Shown in pieces: positions 24,513 through 34,739 of a stretch of DNA of 48,923 nucleotides. Below the pieces are notes generated by a model. The model did no database searches, was not told the origin of the DNA, and saw only the letters and a program-made list of their open reading frames with translations. This DNA is from Pseudomonadota bacterium. Its GTDB lineage: Bacteria > Pseudomonadota > Gammaproteobacteria > Acidiferrobacterales > UBA6901. The DNA lies in contig JAJYCY010000006.1 of assembly GCA_021778035.1 (NCBI GenBank), positions 22,715 through 71,637 of the forward strand, in the 5' to 3' direction. The translations under genes and the position numbers were made by a program. Within the stretch, counting starts at the first letter, position 1, and every line of letters begins with the position of its first letter.

Positions 24513-24833
24513 TCACGCGATGTGCACGGGCGTACGGGCCTGCTGGCTGATGATGCGCGACAGGTCTTCGGACAGCCCCACGCCGCTCTGGTCGTTCACC
24601 CAGAGCCCGGTGCCTTCCTGATAGTTGTAGTGGTAACCGCCGGATCTGGATGCAACCCAGATCTGGGAAGCCGCACCCTGCCTGTTGACGATGACCTTGC
24701 TTCCGTCCGTGAATTCAAGTGTCAGCATATCCCCGGTATTTTCGAACTCGATATCAGCCCCGCTGTCTTCCACCGCCTGTTCGATGTGTTGCAGCGTCGC
24801 TGTGACTCTCTCATTGAACTGCGTTTCGTTCAT
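24513..24833 (-). CDS. cyaY: Iron-sulfur assembly protein CyaY (frataxin)
   Basis: 106 residues, the standard length of bacterial frataxin. The start is MNETQFNERVTATLQHIEQAVEDS at 24833, not the ORF-track start 86 codons upstream. Acidic helix 1 (EQAVEDSGADIEFEN) would bind iron, and the conserved beta-sheet signature is RQGAASQIWVASRSGGYHY. It regulates IscS-based Fe-S cluster assembly. It is divergent from lptM-lysA-dapF-xerC, the same arrangement as in E. coli. Confidence 0.96.
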   Translation of the reverse strand: MNETQFNERVTATLQHIEQAVEDSGADIEFENTGDMLTLEFTDGSKVIVNRQGAASQIWVASRSGGYHYNYQEGTGLWVNDQSGVGLSEDLSRIISQQARTPVHIA

Positions 24834-24927
24834 GGGTGCTGTCTCTAGGCCTTGCCGCCGGAGGATCGATGTTACCGGAGCGACCCGCGCCGTGCCAGAC
24901 ATGGTCGCGGAACTGCCGGTGCCGATG

Positions 24928-24956
24928 TTTATCGGCGTGCGGCGACAGGCTAAACT
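24928..24956 (+). promoter_or_regulatory. Candidate promoter of lptM-lysA-dapF-DUF484-xerC
   Basis: TTTATC (24928-24933), 17 bp, TAAACT (24951-24956). Both boxes are imperfect, but they lie in the only available divergent intergenic region, about 30 bp before lptM. Confidence 0.3.
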
Positions 24957-24984
24957 GGTGGCCAGTCCGAGATCGGAATGCCGA

Positions 24985-25137
24985 ATGAAACCGTGTTTCT
25001 GCGTGATGCGACTGCCGGCTGTTGCCGTCCTGGTTGGGGTGCTGGGTGTTGCGGGCTGCGGCCTGAAAGGGCCACTGTACCTGCCGAGCAAGCCGGCGCC
25101 GCACGCTCCTGCGGCCAGTCCGGCGCCACCACATTAG
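24985..25137 (+). CDS. lptM: Small lipoprotein LptM (YifL)
   Basis: 50 residues. The lipobox and following residues VAGCGLKGPLYLP match LptM, which binds the LptDE complex and helps assembly of the LPS translocon in the outer membrane. The Pro/Ala-rich tail (PSKPAPHAPAASPAPPH) is usual. The start MKPCFCVMRLP at 24985 is chosen; a second ATG at 25006 would also give a proper signal peptide. lysA starts 10 bp later, as in other gammaproteobacteria. Confidence 0.88.
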   Translation: MKPCFCVMRLPAVAVLVGVLGVAGCGLKGPLYLPSKPAPHAPAASPAPPH

Positions 25138-25147
25138 CGCTGGCACC

Positions 25148-26407
25148 ATGGATCCCTTTGAATACCAGGACGGCCGGCTGTACGCAGAACAGGTCGCGCT
25201 TGAGGAGATCGCCACCTCGGCCGGCACTCCCTGCTACGTGTATTCGCGGGCGGCCGTGGAGTCCGCGTGGCGCGGACTGGATGGGGCCTTCGGGGCACGC
25301 GACCATCTGGTGTGCTATGCCGTCAAGGCGAATTCGAACCTGGCTGTGCTCGGGGTGCTTGCGCGTCTCGGGTCCGGATTCGACATCGTCTCGGGTGGCG
25401 AACTCGAGCGCGTGCTGCGCGCGGGCGGTGACCCCGGGCGGGTGGTGTTTTCCGGCGTGGGCAAGACTGAAGCGGAGATGCGGCGGGCGCTCGAACTCGG
25501 GATCGGCTGCTTCAATGTCGAATCGCTCCCCGAGCTTGAGAGGCTCGACCGTGTCGCCGGCGATATGGGCATGCGCGCGCCCATATCGCTGCGCGTCAAC
25601 CCGGATGTCGATGCGCGTACCCATCCGTATATTGCCACCGGGCTGAAGGAGAGCAAGTTCGGCATCGCCATGGCCGATGCGCACGAGGCGTACCTGCGGG
25701 CCGCGCGCATGGCACACCTGGAAGTGATCGGCGTGGACTGTCATATTGGCTCGCAGATCACCGACACCGCCCCCTATGCCGACGCGGTGGCGCGCATCAT
25801 GTCGCTGGTCCGGGATCTTGGTTCTGCCGGCATCAGGCTGCGTCATGTGGACCTCGGTGGCGGTCTTGGCATCCGCTACCGGGACGAGGCCCCGCTGTCA
25901 CCGTCGGAATATGTTTCGGTGCTGGTACGTGGCGTCGATCAGGCTGGCGGCAGCAGCTTGCGCATCATCATAGAACCCGGGCGGGCGATCGTTGGCAATG
26001 CAGGTGTACTGCTGACGCGCGTGGAATACCTCAAGCACGGTGACGCCAGGAACTTCGTGATCGCAGACGCTGCCATGAACGACCTGCTCAGGCCGGCGCT
26101 TTACGACGCCTGGCACGACATTGTGCCCGTGGTACGCCGCACCCTGCATTCCCGGATTTATGATGTGGTCGGGCCTGTCTGCGAAAGCGGGGATTTCCTG
26201 GGACGCGACCGCGCCCTGGACATCGGGCAGGGTGACCTGCTGGCGCTGCGTTCGGCCGGTGCCTATGGGGCGAGCATGAGTTCGAGCTACAACACCCGGC
26301 CGCGCTGCGCGGAGGTGATCGTGGACGGGAGCCGGTTCTGCGTGGTGCGGCGTCGGGAAACCATCGACGAGATGCTGTCCGGTGAATCGGTGCTTCCGGA
26401 CTGCTGA
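25148..26407 (+). CDS. lysA: Diaminopimelate decarboxylase
   Basis: 419 residues, fold-type III PLP enzyme, last step of lysine synthesis. The PLP lysine is in YAVKANSN (Lys60). Other landmarks are HIGSQITD, GGGLGIRY, EPGRAIVGNAG and the second-domain cysteine motif CESGDFLGRDR. AYGASMSSSYNTRPR is the conserved dimer-interface segment. It follows lptM by 10 bp. Its substrate, meso-DAP, is made by DapF encoded next. Confidence 0.98.
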   Translation: MDPFEYQDGRLYAEQVALEEIATSAGTPCYVYSRAAVESAWRGLDGAFGARDHLVCYAVKANSNLAVLGVLARLGSGFDIVSGGELERVLRAGGDPGRVVFSGVGKTEAEMRRALELGIGCFNVESLPELERLDRVAGDMGMRAPISLRVNPDVDARTHPYIATGLKESKFGIAMADAHEAYLRAARMAHLEVIGVDCHIGSQITDTAPYADAVARIMSLVRDLGSAGIRLRHVDLGGGLGIRYRDEAPLSPSEYVSVLVRGVDQAGGSSLRIIIEPGRAIVGNAGVLLTRVEYLKHGDARNFVIADAAMNDLLRPALYDAWHDIVPVVRRTLHSRIYDVVGPVCESGDFLGRDRALDIGQGDLLALRSAGAYGASMSSSYNTRPRCAEVIVDGSRFCVVRRRETIDEMLSGESVLPDC

Positions 26408-26470
26408 GCGCCATGCCTGCCGCGGGGAAGGGTTTTCTTGGCGCCGGCGGCAGGGTAAAGTGGGTCTCTC

Positions 26471-27337
26471 ATGTTCCTCGCTTTCACGAAGATGCACGGA
26501 TTGGGCAACGATTTCGTTGTCTTCGACGGCATCAACCAGGCTGTTAGCCTGGTCCCGGAACAGGCGCGTGCTCTGGCCAATAGGCACACGGGTATCGGTT
26601 GCGACCAGATCCTGATCGTGGAACGCGCAACCCGGCCGGATGCCGACTTCCGCTACCGGATTCTCAATGCCGACGGCGGCGAGGTCGAGCAGTGTGGCAA
26701 CGGTGCGCGCTGTTTCGCCCGTTTCGTGCGTGACCAGGGTCTTACAGACAAGAACGAGATAGCTGTAGAGACCCTCGGCGGCATGATCTATCCGCGTCTG
26801 GAGCCGGACGGTCAGGTCACCGTGAACATGGGCGTACCGCGATGGCAGCCTCCCGATATACCGTTCATCGCCGGATCGCTTCCGCACAGTGGCATCGTCT
26901 ATGATCTGGATATCGGCGGTGCAGTGGTGCCGGTGAGCGTGCTTTCGATGGGCAATCCGCACGCGGTGCGGCTGGTCGACGATGTCGACCGCGCGCCGGT
27001 TCTCAGCGAAGGACCCATGATCGAGTCGCACCCGCGCTTTCCGCGCCGTGCGAACGCCGGTTACATGCAGGTTCTTGACCGCAGACGCATACGCCTGCGT
27101 GTTTACGAGCGTGGCGCAGGCGAGACACTGGCATGCGGTACCGGGGCGTGTGCCGCCGTGGTTGCGGGACGGCTGCGCGGACTGCTCGATGCGGCGGTCG
27201 AGGTGTCAACGCACGGCGGGATGCTGCGCATTGTCTGGGATGGAGAGGGGGAGCCGGTCTGGCTCACCGGATCCGCAACCCGCGTATTTGACGGACGCAT
27301 CGACCTGCAGGCACTGCCGGGGAAGGAGGAAAAGTGA
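26471..27337 (+). CDS. dapF: Diaminopimelate epimerase
   Basis: 288 residues. It interconverts LL- and meso-DAP without cofactor, using two cysteines: Cys75 in [15 protein letters not shown] and the second in [15 protein letters not shown]. The N-terminus [15 protein letters not shown] is typical. A 63-bp gap to lysA shows no clear element. The stop overlaps the next GTG. Confidence 0.98.
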   Translation: MFLAFTKMHGLGNDFVVFDGINQAVSLVPEQARALANRHTGIGCDQILIVERATRPDADFRYRILNADGGEVEQCGNGARCFARFVRDQGLTDKNEIAVETLGGMIYPRLEPDGQVTVNMGVPRWQPPDIPFIAGSLPHSGIVYDLDIGGAVVPVSVLSMGNPHAVRLVDDVDRAPVLSEGPMIESHPRFPRRANAGYMQVLDRRRIRLRVYERGAGETLACGTGACAAVVAGRLRGLLDAAVEVSTHGGMLRIVWDGEGEPVWLTGSATRVFDGRIDLQALPGKEEK

Positions 27338-28065
27338 ACAAGATGCCCTCGGGCGGAGAGCAGAACAGGGAGCTTTCGTGGGAGGATGCCGTTGCCCGCT
27401 ATCTTGAAGGTAACCCCGACTACTTCCTGCGCTATCCGGAGCTGCTCGAGCGGCTGAGCATCCCGCATGCGGGAGCCGGCGCTGCCGTTTCGCTCATTGA
27501 GCGGCAGGTGCAGGTGATGCGCGACCGTAACCAGGAATTGTCGCAGCAGCTGCGCGAGCTGCTCGGCATCGCACGCGAGAACGACGCGCTTTCTGACAGG
27601 TTGCACCGCTTCGCGCTGACAATGATTGAAAGCGGTTCGCTCGATGAATTGCTGGGAACGGCGCGCGACGTGCTGCGCCAGCAGTTCAGGCTTGATGCCG
27701 TAGCCATCCTGCTTCGTGGCCCCAGTGAACGCCTTGCCGGACGGCCGGAATCGGTCGGTGCATCTGACCAGCGTTTCGAGCAGCTTTTGCGCCAGATCGG
27801 CGCGGATGCGGACGGAACATCCGCGGGGGCGGCGCCGAAACCCCTGTGCGGCGCCAGCCATGGTGCCGATGTCATGGAATACCTGTTCCCTGGACAGGCG
27901 TCCGTGATCCGGTCGACGGCGCTGGTACAGCTGTCAGGGTCGAAGATCCGGGGAGTGATGGGGCTGGGCAGCTGCGATCCGACGCGATTCCATCCGCAGA
28001 TGGGTACGGTCTATCTGGCACGGATCGGCGAGATTCTTGCCTGCGGCCTGGAGCGGTTGCTCTAG
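27334..28065 (+). CDS. DUF484 protein
   Basis: 243 residues. The N-terminal motif [27 protein letters not shown] is diagnostic for DUF484. A coiled coil ([23 protein letters not shown]) and a GAF-like domain to the C-terminus follow. The GTG start is in GTGA overlap with dapF. It corresponds to the E. coli yigA position between dapF and xerC. The function is unknown; GAF-like folds suggest small-molecule sensing or dimerisation. Confidence 0.93.
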   Translation: MNKMPSGGEQNRELSWEDAVARYLEGNPDYFLRYPELLERLSIPHAGAGAAVSLIERQVQVMRDRNQELSQQLRELLGIARENDALSDRLHRFALTMIESGSLDELLGTARDVLRQQFRLDAVAILLRGPSERLAGRPESVGASDQRFEQLLRQIGADADGTSAGAAPKPLCGASHGADVMEYLFPGQASVIRSTALVQLSGSKIRGVMGLGSCDPTRFHPQMGTVYLARIGEILACGLERLL

Positions 28066-28081
28066 CTGCGGTACCGCAAGC

Positions 28082-29044
28082 ATGTCCGCCTCCCGCTCAG
28101 CTGACCCCGCGCTTGTCGTTTCCTTTATCGAGCATCTGCGCAGCGAGCGGCGGCTGTCACCACACACGACCGCCGGCTACGGCCGCGATCTGGAACGTCT
28201 GTGCGCCTTCTGTGCCAGTGAAGGAATAGCGAGCTGGCAGGCATTCACCGCCCGTCATGCGCGGGCATACGTCAGCCATCTTCACCGCGCCGGCCTTGAT
28301 GGCCGAAGCATCCGGCGTGGCCTGTCGGCGGCGCGCACCTTCTACCGCTTTCTGCTGCGCAAAGGTGTGGTGCCTGGCAATGTTTTCGCCGGAGTGATGG
28401 CGCCGAAATCCCGCAAGCGGCTGCCGAAGTCCCTCAGCGTGGACCAGGCCGCGCGCCTGGTGCAGGTGGACGGAAATGAATCCATCGTACTGCGTGACCG
28501 TGCGATCCTGGAGTTGCTGTACTCGTCGGGGTTGCGCCTGGCGGAACTGCTGTCTCTGGATGTGACCGACGTCGACTTGGACGAAAGCGTGGTGCAGGTC
28601 ACGGGCAAAGGCAGAAAAACGCGCATTGTTCCGGTTGGACGCTTTGCCGTGGATGCCATACGGCGCTGGCTTGCGCAACGGGCGGCCGAGGTGCCACCGG
28701 GCGAACGGGCTCTTTTTACTGGGCGCGGGGGCCGGCGCCTCGGCCCGCGCGCGGTGCAGTTGCGTCTGCGGTACTGGGCGCTGCGGCAGCAGCTCGGGAC
28801 ACCGGTGCATCCGCACATGCTGCGTCACTCGTTTGCCAGTCATCTGCTCGAGTCAAGCGGCGATCTGCGCGCAGTCCAGGAGCTGCTCGGCCACGAGCAT
28901 ATTTCAACAACCCAGATCTACACCCATCTCGATTTCCAGCATCTTGCGCAGGTCTATGACACTGCCCATCCGCGTGCGCGCCGATCCGGCGGCGCGCACG
29001 TGCGGCAGCGCTCCGTGGCAGTACGCAGGAACGGCGGCCGCTAG
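28082..29044 (+). CDS. xerC: Tyrosine recombinase XerC
   Basis: 320 residues. It resolves chromosome dimers at dif with XerD. The catalytic set is complete: Arg152 (SSGLRLAELLSL), Lys176 (GKGRKTR), His245/Arg248 (HPHMLRHSFASHL), His271 (LLGHEHISTT) and Tyr280 (IYTHLD). The SAM-like N-terminal core-binding domain is intact. The start at 28082 follows DUF484 by 16 bp; the ORF-track version starts inside DUF484. A basic tail of about 25 residues (RQRSVAVRRNGGR) extends beyond the usual end. It is housekeeping, not a mobile-element integrase. Confidence 0.96.
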   Translation: MSASRSADPALVVSFIEHLRSERRLSPHTTAGYGRDLERLCAFCASEGIASWQAFTARHARAYVSHLHRAGLDGRSIRRGLSAARTFYRFLLRKGVVPGNVFAGVMAPKSRKRLPKSLSVDQAARLVQVDGNESIVLRDRAILELLYSSGLRLAELLSLDVTDVDLDESVVQVTGKGRKTRIVPVGRFAVDAIRRWLAQRAAEVPPGERALFTGRGGRRLGPRAVQLRLRYWALRQQLGTPVHPHMLRHSFASHLLESSGDLRAVQELLGHEHISTTQIYTHLDFQHLAQVYDTAHPRARRSGGAHVRQRSVAVRRNGGR

Positions 29045-29147
29045 CCCTGCTGGCGGGAGGCGTCGCGGCGTACTGGCGGGCGGACAGCGCCCTGTGCTAA
29101 CGTGAAATGCGTCCGGATATCAGCAGGCAGACCCGTGGTGGAGAATC

Positions 29148-29459
29148 ATGAGCGGCAGCTGTAGCGAGCTTGAACCGTTTGCGCTGCGCGTTGTCGGCGA
29201 CAGCATGGCGCCTGAGTTTTGGGACGGTTGCATCATCATCATCGATCCCGGGTCTGCGGCCCGGGACGGTGCGTACGTGATCGTCGAATATGGCGGAGAG
29301 CACATCTTCAGCCAGCTGCGAATAGAATCCGGACGCCATTTGCTGAGGCCACTCAATGAGCAGTTTCCGCCGGTGGAGCTGGTGGGGCCCTACACGGTCC
29401 GCGGGGTGGTCATCCAGCGCGCCGGGCGCCGCCGCTCCGAGCACAAGCACTACGGCTGA
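29148..29459 (+). CDS. S24/LexA-like protein lacking the catalytic lysine
   Basis: 103 residues that consist only of an S24-type (LexA/UmuD/repressor C-terminal) domain. The nucleophile motif is kept (VVGDSMAPEFWDGC). Where LexA has VTVKRL with the general-base Lys, this protein reads HIFSQL, so Lys is replaced by Ser and self-cleavage is unlikely. There is no DNA-binding domain and no signal peptide. The ATG has GGAG seven bases upstream. The gene is downstream of xerC and 47 bp before the DUF2007 gene. It may be a protein-binding remnant of the fold. Confidence 0.82.
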   Translation: MSGSCSELEPFALRVVGDSMAPEFWDGCIIIIDPGSAARDGAYVIVEYGGEHIFSQLRIESGRHLLRPLNEQFPPVELVGPYTVRGVVIQRAGRRRSEHKHYG

Positions 29460-29506
29460 ACGCGGGCAGGACGTGCGCTGCACAGGGTGGCAGGGGGCTG
29501 GCCGGC

Positions 29507-29803
29507 ATGCTGAAGCTTTACAGGGCGGCGAATCTGCAGGAGGCCTACCTCATCAAGGGCATGCTTTCTGCTGCAGGCATTGAAGTACATGTCCTCAACG
29601 AGCATCTGCAGGGTGGTCTCGGGGAGCTTCCGTTTTCGGAGGTCTATCCCGAGCTGTGGCTGGAGGATGAGCGCGACGCCACGCTGGCGCTGCGGATTCT
29701 CGCCGATTACGAGCATCCGCTTCCGGGACGGCGCTGCGGGTTCTGCGGTGAAGACAATCCGGGAACATTCGAGATCTGCTGGCACTGCGGGCTGACGCTC
29801 TAG
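29507..29803 (+). CDS. DUF2007 protein with C-terminal zinc ribbon
   Basis: 98 residues. The N-terminal part (LKLYRAANLQEAYLIKGMLSAAGIEVHVLNEHLQGGLGELPFSEVYPELWL) is the DUF2007 signal-transducing fold related to PII-like proteins. The C-terminus has a zinc ribbon, CGFCG...CWHCG. Function is unknown. The spacing suggests it is co-transcribed with the preceding S24-like gene. Confidence 0.88.
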   Translation: MLKLYRAANLQEAYLIKGMLSAAGIEVHVLNEHLQGGLGELPFSEVYPELWLEDERDATLALRILADYEHPLPGRRCGFCGEDNPGTFEICWHCGLTL

Positions 29804-29880
29804 CGTTGGCAATTCGCCGGCCGCACGATCCGGACCCGTGTGGCGCGCCTATACCAAAAAAGAGGGGGGCAGGTCCGACC

Positions 29881-30513
29881 ATGTCCAGCCTTGTCAATTT
29901 GTTCGTGATGCTGTTCGTGGTGATCGACCCCATCGGGCTCGCGCCGATGTTCGTTGCACTCACCCATGGCGGCTCGGAAAGCTACCGCCGCCGGATGGCG
30001 TTCAGGGGAACAGTACTCGCGGCGTCGGTGCTGGTGGTGTTCGTGTTGGTGGGCAAGGCCCTGCTTCATGCCCTCGGCATCGGGCTGCCGGCATTCCGCA
30101 TCGCCGGTGGTGCCCTGCTTTTTCTCCTGGCCATAGACATGGTATTCGCCCGCCAGTCTGGCCTGCGGTCAACCACCGAGCGCGAACAGGAGGAAGCCGA
30201 ACAGCGCAGGGACATTTCCGTGTTCCCGCTCGCGATTCCGCTGATCGCCGGCCCGGGTGCCATTACCACCGCGCTGCTCATGTCGGGAAGCGCCGGACAG
30301 ACGGTCGGCGGGATGCTGGCGCGGCTGGTGGTGCTGTTCGCGGTGCTGCTGCTTGCCCTGGGATCGCTTTTGGTGGCGACTCGTATCATGCGGTTCATGG
30401 GCGAGACCGGGGCAAACATGTTTACCCGCGTTTCCGGTGTCATCCTGGCTGCACTCGCGGTGCAGTTCATACTCGACGGACTGGTTGCAGGCGTCGTGCT
30501 GCATTCCAGGTAA
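29881..30513 (+). CDS. MarC-family integral membrane protein
   Basis: 210 residues with six predicted membrane segments. The family hallmarks are VVIDPIGLAPMFVALT near the N-terminus and PLAIPLIAGPGAITTALLM in the middle. The start MSSLVNLFVMLF at 29881 is preferred because the ORF-track extension is hydrophilic and unlike the family. MarC was once linked to multiple antibiotic resistance, but that has not held; the function is unknown. It ends about 150 bp before hslV. Confidence 0.9.
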   Translation: MSSLVNLFVMLFVVIDPIGLAPMFVALTHGGSESYRRRMAFRGTVLAASVLVVFVLVGKALLHALGIGLPAFRIAGGALLFLLAIDMVFARQSGLRSTTEREQEEAEQRRDISVFPLAIPLIAGPGAITTALLMSGSAGQTVGGMLARLVVLFAVLLLALGSLLVATRIMRFMGETGANMFTRVSGVILAALAVQFILDGLVAGVVLHSR

Positions 30514-30607
30514 GTGCTGGCGCGGGGATAGCGACAGTGATGATGCCCCACGCCGGGGGTGCTGAGCCGGACTGTTTCCATCGTGGTGGCAGCTGGAGCG
30601 GCGTCGA

Positions 30608-30636
30608 TTTCCACCGCGGGGCAGGGCGGGTACAAT
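30608..30636 (+). promoter_or_regulatory. Promoter of hslVU (sigma70-like)
   Basis: TTTCCA (30608-30613), 17 bp, TACAAT (30631-30636). The -10 matches five of six and the -35 four of six. No sigma32 pattern (CTTGAA with CCCCAT) is found before hslV, in contrast to the Hsp20 gene. Confidence 0.5.
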
Positions 30637-30664
30637 TCTCCCTGAGACCCCGACCGGAGCACGC

Positions 30665-31204
30665 ATGGACCAGTTTCACGGAACCACCATCCTCTCGGTG
30701 CGTCGCGGCAGGCAGGTAGTCATCGGCGGTGACGGGCAGGTCTCCATGGGCAATACGATCCTGAAGGGTAACGCTCGCAAGGTTCGTCGCCTGTACAAGG
30801 ACCAGGTGATTGCCGGTTTTGCCGGAGGTACCGCCGATGCCTTCACCCTGTTCGAGCGTTTCGAGGCGAAGCTCGAAAAGCACCAGGGAAATCTGGCCCG
30901 CTCCGCCGTGGAGCTGGCGAAGGACTGGCGGACCGACCGGGTGCTGCGGCGGCTGGAAGCGCTGCTCGCCGTGGCGGACCGCAGCGCATCGCTGATCATT
31001 ACCGGAAACGGCGATGTCGTCGAGCCGGAGGGTGGTCTGATGGCCATCGGTTCCGGCGGGCCTTATGCCCAGGCCGCGGCACGCGCCCTGCTCGAGAATT
31101 CAGAACTCCCGGCGCGTGCGATTGTCGAAAAAGCGCTCAATATAGCCGCCGATATCTGCATCTACACGAACCACAGCCTGACACTCGAGGAACTGGAATC
31201 CTGA
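30665..31204 (+). CDS. hslV: ATP-dependent protease peptidase subunit HslV
   Basis: 179 residues, N-terminal threonine hydrolase of the HslVU complex. The mature N-terminus TTILSVRRG begins at Thr7 after a six-residue propeptide (MDQFHG), slightly longer than in E. coli. Other conserved stretches are [31 protein letters not shown] and [15 protein letters not shown]. hslU follows after 6 bp. Confidence 0.98.
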   Translation: MDQFHGTTILSVRRGRQVVIGGDGQVSMGNTILKGNARKVRRLYKDQVIAGFAGGTADAFTLFERFEAKLEKHQGNLARSAVELAKDWRTDRVLRRLEALLAVADRSASLIITGNGDVVEPEGGLMAIGSGGPYAQAAARALLENSELPARAIVEKALNIAADICIYTNHSLTLEELES

Positions 31205-31210
31205 ACCACC

Positions 31211-32554
31211 ATGTCGGAGATGACGCCCCGCGAAATCGTCCAGGAGCTGGATAAGCACATCGTAGGCCAGGCAGCGGCCAAGCGGTCGGTGGCGATCGCG
31301 CTGCGCAACCGCTGGCGGCGGGCGCAGGTGTCCGATGCCGAAATGCGCAACGAGATCACACCCAAGAACATCCTCATGATCGGCCCGACGGGCGTTGGCA
31401 AGACCGAGATTGCGCGCCGGCTGGCGAAACTCGCGCGTGCTCCGTTCATCAAGGTGGAGGCGACGAAATTCACCGAGGTGGGCTACGTCGGTCGTGACGT
31501 GGATTCCATCATCCGGGATCTGGTCGACGTGGCGCTTAAGATGACCCGCAGCGAGGAAATGGACAAGGTGCGCGGCCGCGCCGAGGACGCTGCAGAAGAT
31601 CGCGTCCTCGACATCCTGTTGCCGCCGGCACGCGACGTGGGTTTTGCTGCGACCGGGCCCGCGCGCACGGTGACCGACGGTGCCGCGCGCCAGGCGTTCC
31701 GCAAGAAACTGCGCGAAGGCGAGCTCGATGACCAGGAGATCGAGGTGGAGCTCAACATGCAGACGGCGGGCGTCGAGATTTTCGCGCCGCCAGGCATGGA
31801 GGAGCTTACCACCCAGCTGCAGGGCATGTTTCAGGGCATGGGTGGACGCCGGACGCGTTCACGCAAGGTCCGGATCCGGGAGGCAATCAAGCTCCTGACG
31901 GAAGAGGAAGCGGCGCGGATGATCAATGATGAGGATCTCAAGGTGCGCGCGATCGAGCGGGCCGAGCAGCACGGCATCGTATTCCTGGACGAGCTCGACA
32001 AGATCGTTGGCCATTCCGATAATCATGGACCGGATGTCTCGCGCGAAGGCGTGCAGCGCGATCTGCTGCCGCTCGTGGAAGGGTCGACGGTCACGACCAA
32101 GTACGGCATGATCCGGACCGACCATGTGCTGTTCATCGCTTCCGGCGCATTCCATCTTGCCAAGCCGTCGGACCTGATTCCCGAGCTGCAGGGGCGGCTG
32201 CCCATCCGGGTGGAGCTTGACGCCCTGACGGTGGATGACTTCGTGCGTATCCTGACCGACACCGATGCCTCGCTGACGCAGCAGTATGGGGCGCTCATGG
32301 CAACGGAGGGACTGGATCTGCGGTTCACCGATGACGGTGTGCGCCGCATTGCCGAGGTTGCGTGGCAGGTCAACGAAAAAACCGAAAACATCGGCGCCCG
32401 CCGCCTGCACACCGTTATGGAGCGTCTGCTGGAGACGATTTCATATGAGGCCGCGGACCGCAGCGGTCAGACGGTATCGGTGGACTCGGGCTATGTCGAG
32501 GAACACCTCGCCGGTCTGGCCGGAAACGAGGATCTCGCCCGCTACATCCTCTGA
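31211..32554 (+). CDS. hslU: HslU, ATPase subunit of HslVU protease
   Basis: 447 residues, AAA+ unfoldase that feeds HslV. Walker A is [14 protein letters not shown], Walker B is VFLDELDKI, and the pore motif is GYVGRD. An inserted I-domain lies around residues 110-230, and sensor-2 is in [16 protein letters not shown]. The C-terminal tail ending DLARYIL inserts into HslV. Length is as expected. A long hairpin follows the stop. Confidence 0.98.
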   Translation: MSEMTPREIVQELDKHIVGQAAAKRSVAIALRNRWRRAQVSDAEMRNEITPKNILMIGPTGVGKTEIARRLAKLARAPFIKVEATKFTEVGYVGRDVDSIIRDLVDVALKMTRSEEMDKVRGRAEDAAEDRVLDILLPPARDVGFAATGPARTVTDGAARQAFRKKLREGELDDQEIEVELNMQTAGVEIFAPPGMEELTTQLQGMFQGMGGRRTRSRKVRIREAIKLLTEEEAARMINDEDLKVRAIERAEQHGIVFLDELDKIVGHSDNHGPDVSREGVQRDLLPLVEGSTVTTKYGMIRTDHVLFIASGAFHLAKPSDLIPELQGRLPIRVELDALTVDDFVRILTDTDASLTQQYGALMATEGLDLRFTDDGVRRIAEVAWQVNEKTENIGARRLHTVMERLLETISYEAADRSGQTVSVDSGYVEEHLAGLAGNEDLARYIL

Positions 32555-32560
32555 ATTCCG

Positions 32561-32612
32561 CCGGAAGCGCGGATTCCGCAGCGGCCTGCCCGCGGCCGTA
32601 TTCCGCTTCCGG
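32561..32612 (+). terminator. Long stem-loop after hslU
   Basis: Perfect 9-bp arms CCGGAAGCG (32561-32569) and CGCTTCCGG (32604-32612) enclose a GC-rich interior that can pair further (CGGCC/GGCCG). There is no T-tract, so it may stabilise the hslVU mRNA or act with Rho rather than as an intrinsic terminator. Confidence 0.4.
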
Positions 32613-32618
32613 TTCCCG

Positions 32619-32646
32619 CTTGAAAACCTCCTGACTGTCCCCATTT
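32619..32646 (+). promoter_or_regulatory. Sigma32 heat-shock promoter of hsp20
   Basis: CTTGAAA (32619-32625), a 13-bp spacer, then CCCCATTT (32639-32646). This is an essentially perfect match to the RpoH consensus of gammaproteobacteria. Transcription near 32652 leaves a leader of about 70 nt before the Hsp20 ATG. Confidence 0.85.
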
Positions 32647-32722
32647 TATTGGACACATCGCCGCCCGGAGCGGGCGACGAAGCAATACCTGAAACTGGAA
32701 CGTGGACCTGGAGGTGATCTAT

Positions 32723-33178
32723 ATGAATACCCTGATTCGCAACCCGGGGCGGGAGCGGATGGCGCGCCGCTTCGGAGATGATTTTGACAATCTTTTCGAG
32801 GGTTTTTTCCGGCCGATGAAATGGACCGAGGAGCCGGTGAACGAGGGTCTGATACCACGCATGGATGTGGTCGAAAATGATAACGAGTTCACCGTGCACG
32901 CGGAGCTGCCGGGCGTGAGGAAGGAAGATATCCATATCACGCTTGAAGACGGAGTGCTCACTCTCGATGCGGAATCGAAAAGCGAGACCGAAGAGAAGGA
33001 AGGCGAACGCGTAGTGCGCCAGGAGCGCCGCTACGGGAAATATGTCCGCAGTCTGCGCCTCGGCAAGGAGATCGATGAAGCCAAGGTGAAGGCCAACTAC
33101 AGGGATGGCATCCTCGAGCTGACGCTCCCGAAGGCCGAGGAAGTCAAGCCCAAGAAGATCAATGTCGATGTAAGCTGA
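32723..33178 (+). CDS. Small heat-shock protein (Hsp20/alpha-crystallin)
   Basis: 151 residues. The alpha-crystallin domain spans about residues 44-140 (IPRMDVVENDNEFTVHAELPGVRKEDIHITLEDGVLTLDAES). The C-terminal anchoring segment is KKINVDVS, a weak form of the IXI motif. It is an ATP-independent holdase. The ATG at 32723 has a near-perfect ribosome site (GGAGGTGATC), so the ORF-track start seven codons earlier is not needed. It is driven by the sigma32 promoter and closed by the terminator at 33202. Confidence 0.95.
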   Translation: MNTLIRNPGRERMARRFGDDFDNLFEGFFRPMKWTEEPVNEGLIPRMDVVENDNEFTVHAELPGVRKEDIHITLEDGVLTLDAESKSETEEKEGERVVRQERRYGKYVRSLRLGKEIDEAKVKANYRDGILELTLPKAEEVKPKKINVDVS

Positions 33179-33201
33179 GCAGGACTGGATCTGTCTGCGC
33201 G

Positions 33202-33233
33202 AAGGGCCGCTCCGGCGGCCCTTCTTCTTATTC
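33202..33233 (+). terminator. Intrinsic terminator after hsp20
   Basis: Nine-bp stem AAGGGCCGC / GCGGCCCTT with loop TCCG, followed by a T-rich CTTCTTATT. It lies 24 bp after the hsp20 stop. Confidence 0.85.
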
Positions 33234-34728
<1,495 letters not shown>

Positions 34729-34739
34729 AGAGGCTGTCC

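Noticed and set aside
28082-29044. Tyrosine recombinase as sign of an integrated element
   Set aside because: Its position after dapF and DUF484 and its sequence identify housekeeping XerC; no attachment repeats or cargo genes are nearby.
30514-30664. Sigma32 promoter for hslVU
   Set aside because: CCCCAC occurs near 30545, but no CTTGAA-like -35 lies at a suitable distance.
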